From Albula goreensis (lineage: Eukaryota; Chordata; Actinopteri; Albuliformes; Albulidae): DNA of 64,000 nucleotides. The position numbers and the translations under genes are program-made. The stretch's first letter is position 1; every line of letters starts with the position of its first letter. Below, piece by piece: positions 60,839-64,000 of the stretch. The notes under the pieces were generated by a model. The model was not told where the DNA came from. It ran no database searches and was given only the letters and a program-made list of their open reading frames with translations. The stretch is taken from positions 24,295,063-24,359,062 of the forward strand of contig CM040755.1 of NCBI GenBank assembly GCA_022829145.1, written 5' to 3'.

Positions 60839-63800
60839 GTGATTCAGTAAAGAGGCAATGCTCACTGAGACAGACCTGCCAAAGAGCAACACATACAAAA
60901 TAAGACAAACAAATGAAAAATCACTTACACTTTGAAAAAACCACAATGCATTAAAAATGAATTCATGCATGTGTTCGGCTCATCTATACCGATGACCAAA
61001 TATGTCCAATCATCGGTGTTTGATTGTCGGCAGGAAGCATTCCCTTCTTTCTCAATACATCTAAACTATTAAACTTCTAAACTTTGGGTCAGTTTGACAA
61101 TTCATCAGCTATGGCACTCATCAGTGTGGTGGACATTTTGGATGGTCGATGGTGAAGCTTCGATAACCGCCTGTGTTGCACTGCCCATTTCTGCTTTCCA
61201 TGTCAAACTCTGGTTCACAGCTTGTGCAGTGTGCTCTTCAGATGTGATAATCTAAATTAAAATATGGCCCAGCGGTATCAGCACCCCTTCCCCATTCTGC
61301 CATTCTGTCAGTTTGTGTTTCATCAAATGCAATATGGCTGAGGTAGAGATGGTTGTCCGGTATAAAGGACAGTATGGTTAAAGGGTGTAAACTGAATAAA
61401 CTTCCCTTTAAACTCGTGAGAGAATATTTGCGCAGCCTAATTTTAGGTCCATTTCAATTTTGACATGTCAGAATACTGGAGAGCTGGGAGTAACTGGACC
61501 ACAGTGACATAATATTAAAAACCACAAACAAATGTTGTTTTACATGCCTCTCTGGGCTGAATAACTATACTGCAGTTTATTCTGTCCGTTTTCAACTGAG
61601 ACAATGTCCAATTGATAAAAAATTCAAATGCCAACTACATAAACATGTAAATTCAAACTGCTGTGCTCCAAATAGCAAGCAGACAGTTAGTTTCTCCATG
61701 ATTATGGTGTGAGATAACCCTGGGTGGAGTGTCTTCAGTCATGCCTCAAGTCTGTTTTCTGAGAGCATTTCAGCTCCCAGCTGACAGTAATCATTTCACC
61801 ATCGGTTTACAGAGTTTTCTTTTTTCCCACAGCCAATGCCGTTCTGTTATTTTAAGGTCTTGGTACCATTCCCATATATTTCCCACAACCGAGCAAATAG
61901 GGGGAGTTAATAAAAACATAACAGGCCTGACAATAAATCACTGTGTTTTTTTCCTTACATATTACTGTTACATATCATCGCATGTGGCGTCTGAGCTTCT
62001 TTGATGCTGAGATGGGAGTGAACTAAAACGAAACAATTCCTTGAAGCGTGCGTGTTTCATTGATTGGATAATCACAAGCAAGACAATTAGTAGTTATTGT
62101 TTGCATAGCTAAAATGACTCATTTTTAAATGTATGGTCTCAGATCAACACCAAAAGCAGTTCTCAACATTCCATGTGTCACATATACATTAATATATATG
62201 AATATAACACAATTTCCCTAAGCATCTGTACCAGATTGCAAAAAAAGCTTTCGATTTATTAACTGTACTAAAGGCAATAGGACATTATGCACTGCAAAAT
62301 CAGAGCTGCCACAAGGCATCTTATCAAGCTCCTTTGTCCACCAATTTCAAAAACATTCACAAATCAAAAGATAAAAAAAAACTTACTTTTGTCAAGGGAG
62401 GACAATGATCCTCTTCACTCCTAAGACTTAATACAAATGATCTCTGTCACTGCCCTGAAATGTAGAACCAAGAGCCCGGTGCCCTTAAGCCTCCACTATT
62501 ATGCCAATTTGCATATGGTCAATGATTTATGAACAGTGCATGGTGGGACTGGTAAATCTCTTGTGCGTAAACAAATAGCTGTCTCTGTGGAGGTACAGGG
62601 CTGGAAAAAGTTTTGTAAGTCAGAGCAAATAAAGCCAATATCCTGACTTATCATGACATCACAATGAAACATCACAACTGATACAGTTTGTTTTTGTTTA
62701 GTGTAGTGACGTAAAGTATTCCAATAAGACACACAGAAGTTATATTTTAATTCTTTGTTCTTCTGTTGGGTTGGCACTCCAATGGAAACAGGAAAATCTA
62801 TATGTATGGATCTGGGAAGCAATGGAAAAGAAGTGGTTGGTTGGTAACCTTACCTTCATAAACATCCACTAGCATGATATTGCTAATGGTAAAAGATAGG
62901 TATTAAAGAATTACAAAGACAAAAACAAATCAAAAGAAAGGTGAACTATTATGAGCTGATACTGCAATGAAGTTTCAGAGGTTGTTTTGTCAGCATGAAG
63001 TTATGGCACCCCTAGGCATATAATATCATGGATAACCCTGTTAAGTCTGTCCACATTAACAGAGCTTTATTTCCTGTAAATGGCAAATGTCATCTCTGTA
63101 AAGAATCCAGTACTACCTGTGTCTGTGTTAATTAAACCATTGCTAAATAATAATTCTACAACATTGTCATTCTATCATTTCAATCCTATACAAGTAGCCT
63201 CCTTTCCTTAATTGATAGGGGAAAGCAGAGGTACTTGTTATCACATGCCAGAGACATAAAGAGAGAGTGGATTAGTTGAGCTATCAGAAATAAAATGGGC
63301 TAAGCAAATGGTATAAATCAATCAAGCATGGTATCCACACTGCTGTATCATGTTGGTGTGCTCATCTGTCACTATCGTGTTGTGCACCCTTCATAATATA
63401 TGTTTTACATTTCTGTCATCAATACTTCATTTATAAAATATTAAGACACACAGTAATGTGGGAATGAACAAATAAGTAATGGCAGAGGATCAGCTGACAA
63501 TAATTTATTTAATTGTCATGTAATGTATTAGAATTGCAGTACAAAGTGATATTACAATAGGAATATTTTGCCACACGATTTACAGTCTGTGATTCAATGC
63601 TTTAACAGAAATATGCTGACTGATACTTTGCAAGTCTCTTTGGTAAAAGTTAACAATTATACAACTGGTGTACCTGTTATCTCAATAAGCTCTAAAATGT
63701 GAAAAATGTGAGGGTTATCCAGTTAGCCTTTTTCAGAATTATGGAACAGTAATATGTTCGTATTTGGCAGAAATGTATTATTATTTAAAAAAGTGTTTGC

Positions 63801-64000
63801 TTCTGGCTGCTTATGATTTATGAAAAGAAATGAGAATACAATTATCTCCTAACATGGTATAATGTAAAACGTTTTCATCTCATACAAGAAATTAACTATA
63901 ACATAGTGATAAATTAAATTAGATATGCAGAAAGTTAAATATTTGAAAAATTATATACTCCAAAAGGAAGTATCTGGCATACTGAAGAAAATCTGATTAA
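60839..64000. other. 5' flank of receptor 2
   Basis: About 3.2 kb upstream of the receptor 2 start. A splice acceptor at 60876-60877 (minus) shows that a 5' UTR exon must lie farther upstream. One candidate ends at the donor GTAAGT near 62388; another possible donor, GTAAGG, is near 62855. Neither can be confirmed. From 62900 to 64000 I see only AT-rich non-coding DNA. Confidence 0.4.

Overview
The window looks like teleost fish nuclear DNA. It is AT-rich, has vertebrate-style multi-exon genes with GT/AG introns, dense CA/GA/GATA microsatellites, and decayed pogo-like, piggyBac-like and gypsy-like elements of kinds common in fish. The species cannot be named from the sequence alone. No bacterial, CRISPR or viral system is visible.

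Five protein-coding genes could be reassembled exon by exon; in each, splice phases and total length are consistent. (1) 10273-28455, minus: uri1 (unconventional prefoldin RPB5 interactor), 11 exons, about 503 aa, with one apparent single-base frameshift in exon 4. (2) 30734-34494, minus: slc7a6os (Iwr1-type RNA polymerase II import factor), 5 exons, 329 aa. (3) 34915-37749, plus: an EGF plus ZP-domain type I membrane protein, 9 exons, 393 aa, head-to-head with slc7a6os across a 420-bp shared promoter. (4) 38399-47967, minus: an adhesion GPCR of the ADGRG1/3/5 group, 12 exons, 508 aa. (5) 54430-60838, minus: a second, paralogous adhesion GPCR, 13 exons, about 644 aa. In human, SLC7A6OS and the ADGRG5-ADGRG1-ADGRG3 cluster both lie on 16q, while URI1 is on 19q next to ZNF536/TSHZ3.

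Layout: 1-9.4 kb is intergenic with microsatellites and a 42-bp tandem repeat. 9.4-28.8 kb is uri1, whose introns hold a 70-bp minisatellite, a fold-back element, an old interspersed repeat and stretches that may be conserved regulatory elements. 28.8-30.4 kb is intergenic. 30.4-38 kb holds slc7a6os and the ZP gene, and the ZP gene ends tail-to-tail with the first receptor. 48-54 kb, between the two receptors, is a transposon graveyard with a 500-N gap. 60.9-64 kb is upstream flank of the second receptor.

Functionally, uri1 and slc7a6os both serve RNA polymerase II biogenesis (URI1 binds RPB5; Iwr1-type proteins import assembled Pol II), so their adjacency is notable. The ZP protein and the receptors act at the cell surface. 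The most checkable unusual points are the uri1 frameshift, the H-M-T cleavage site in the second receptor, the unidentified ZP protein and the divergent promoter.
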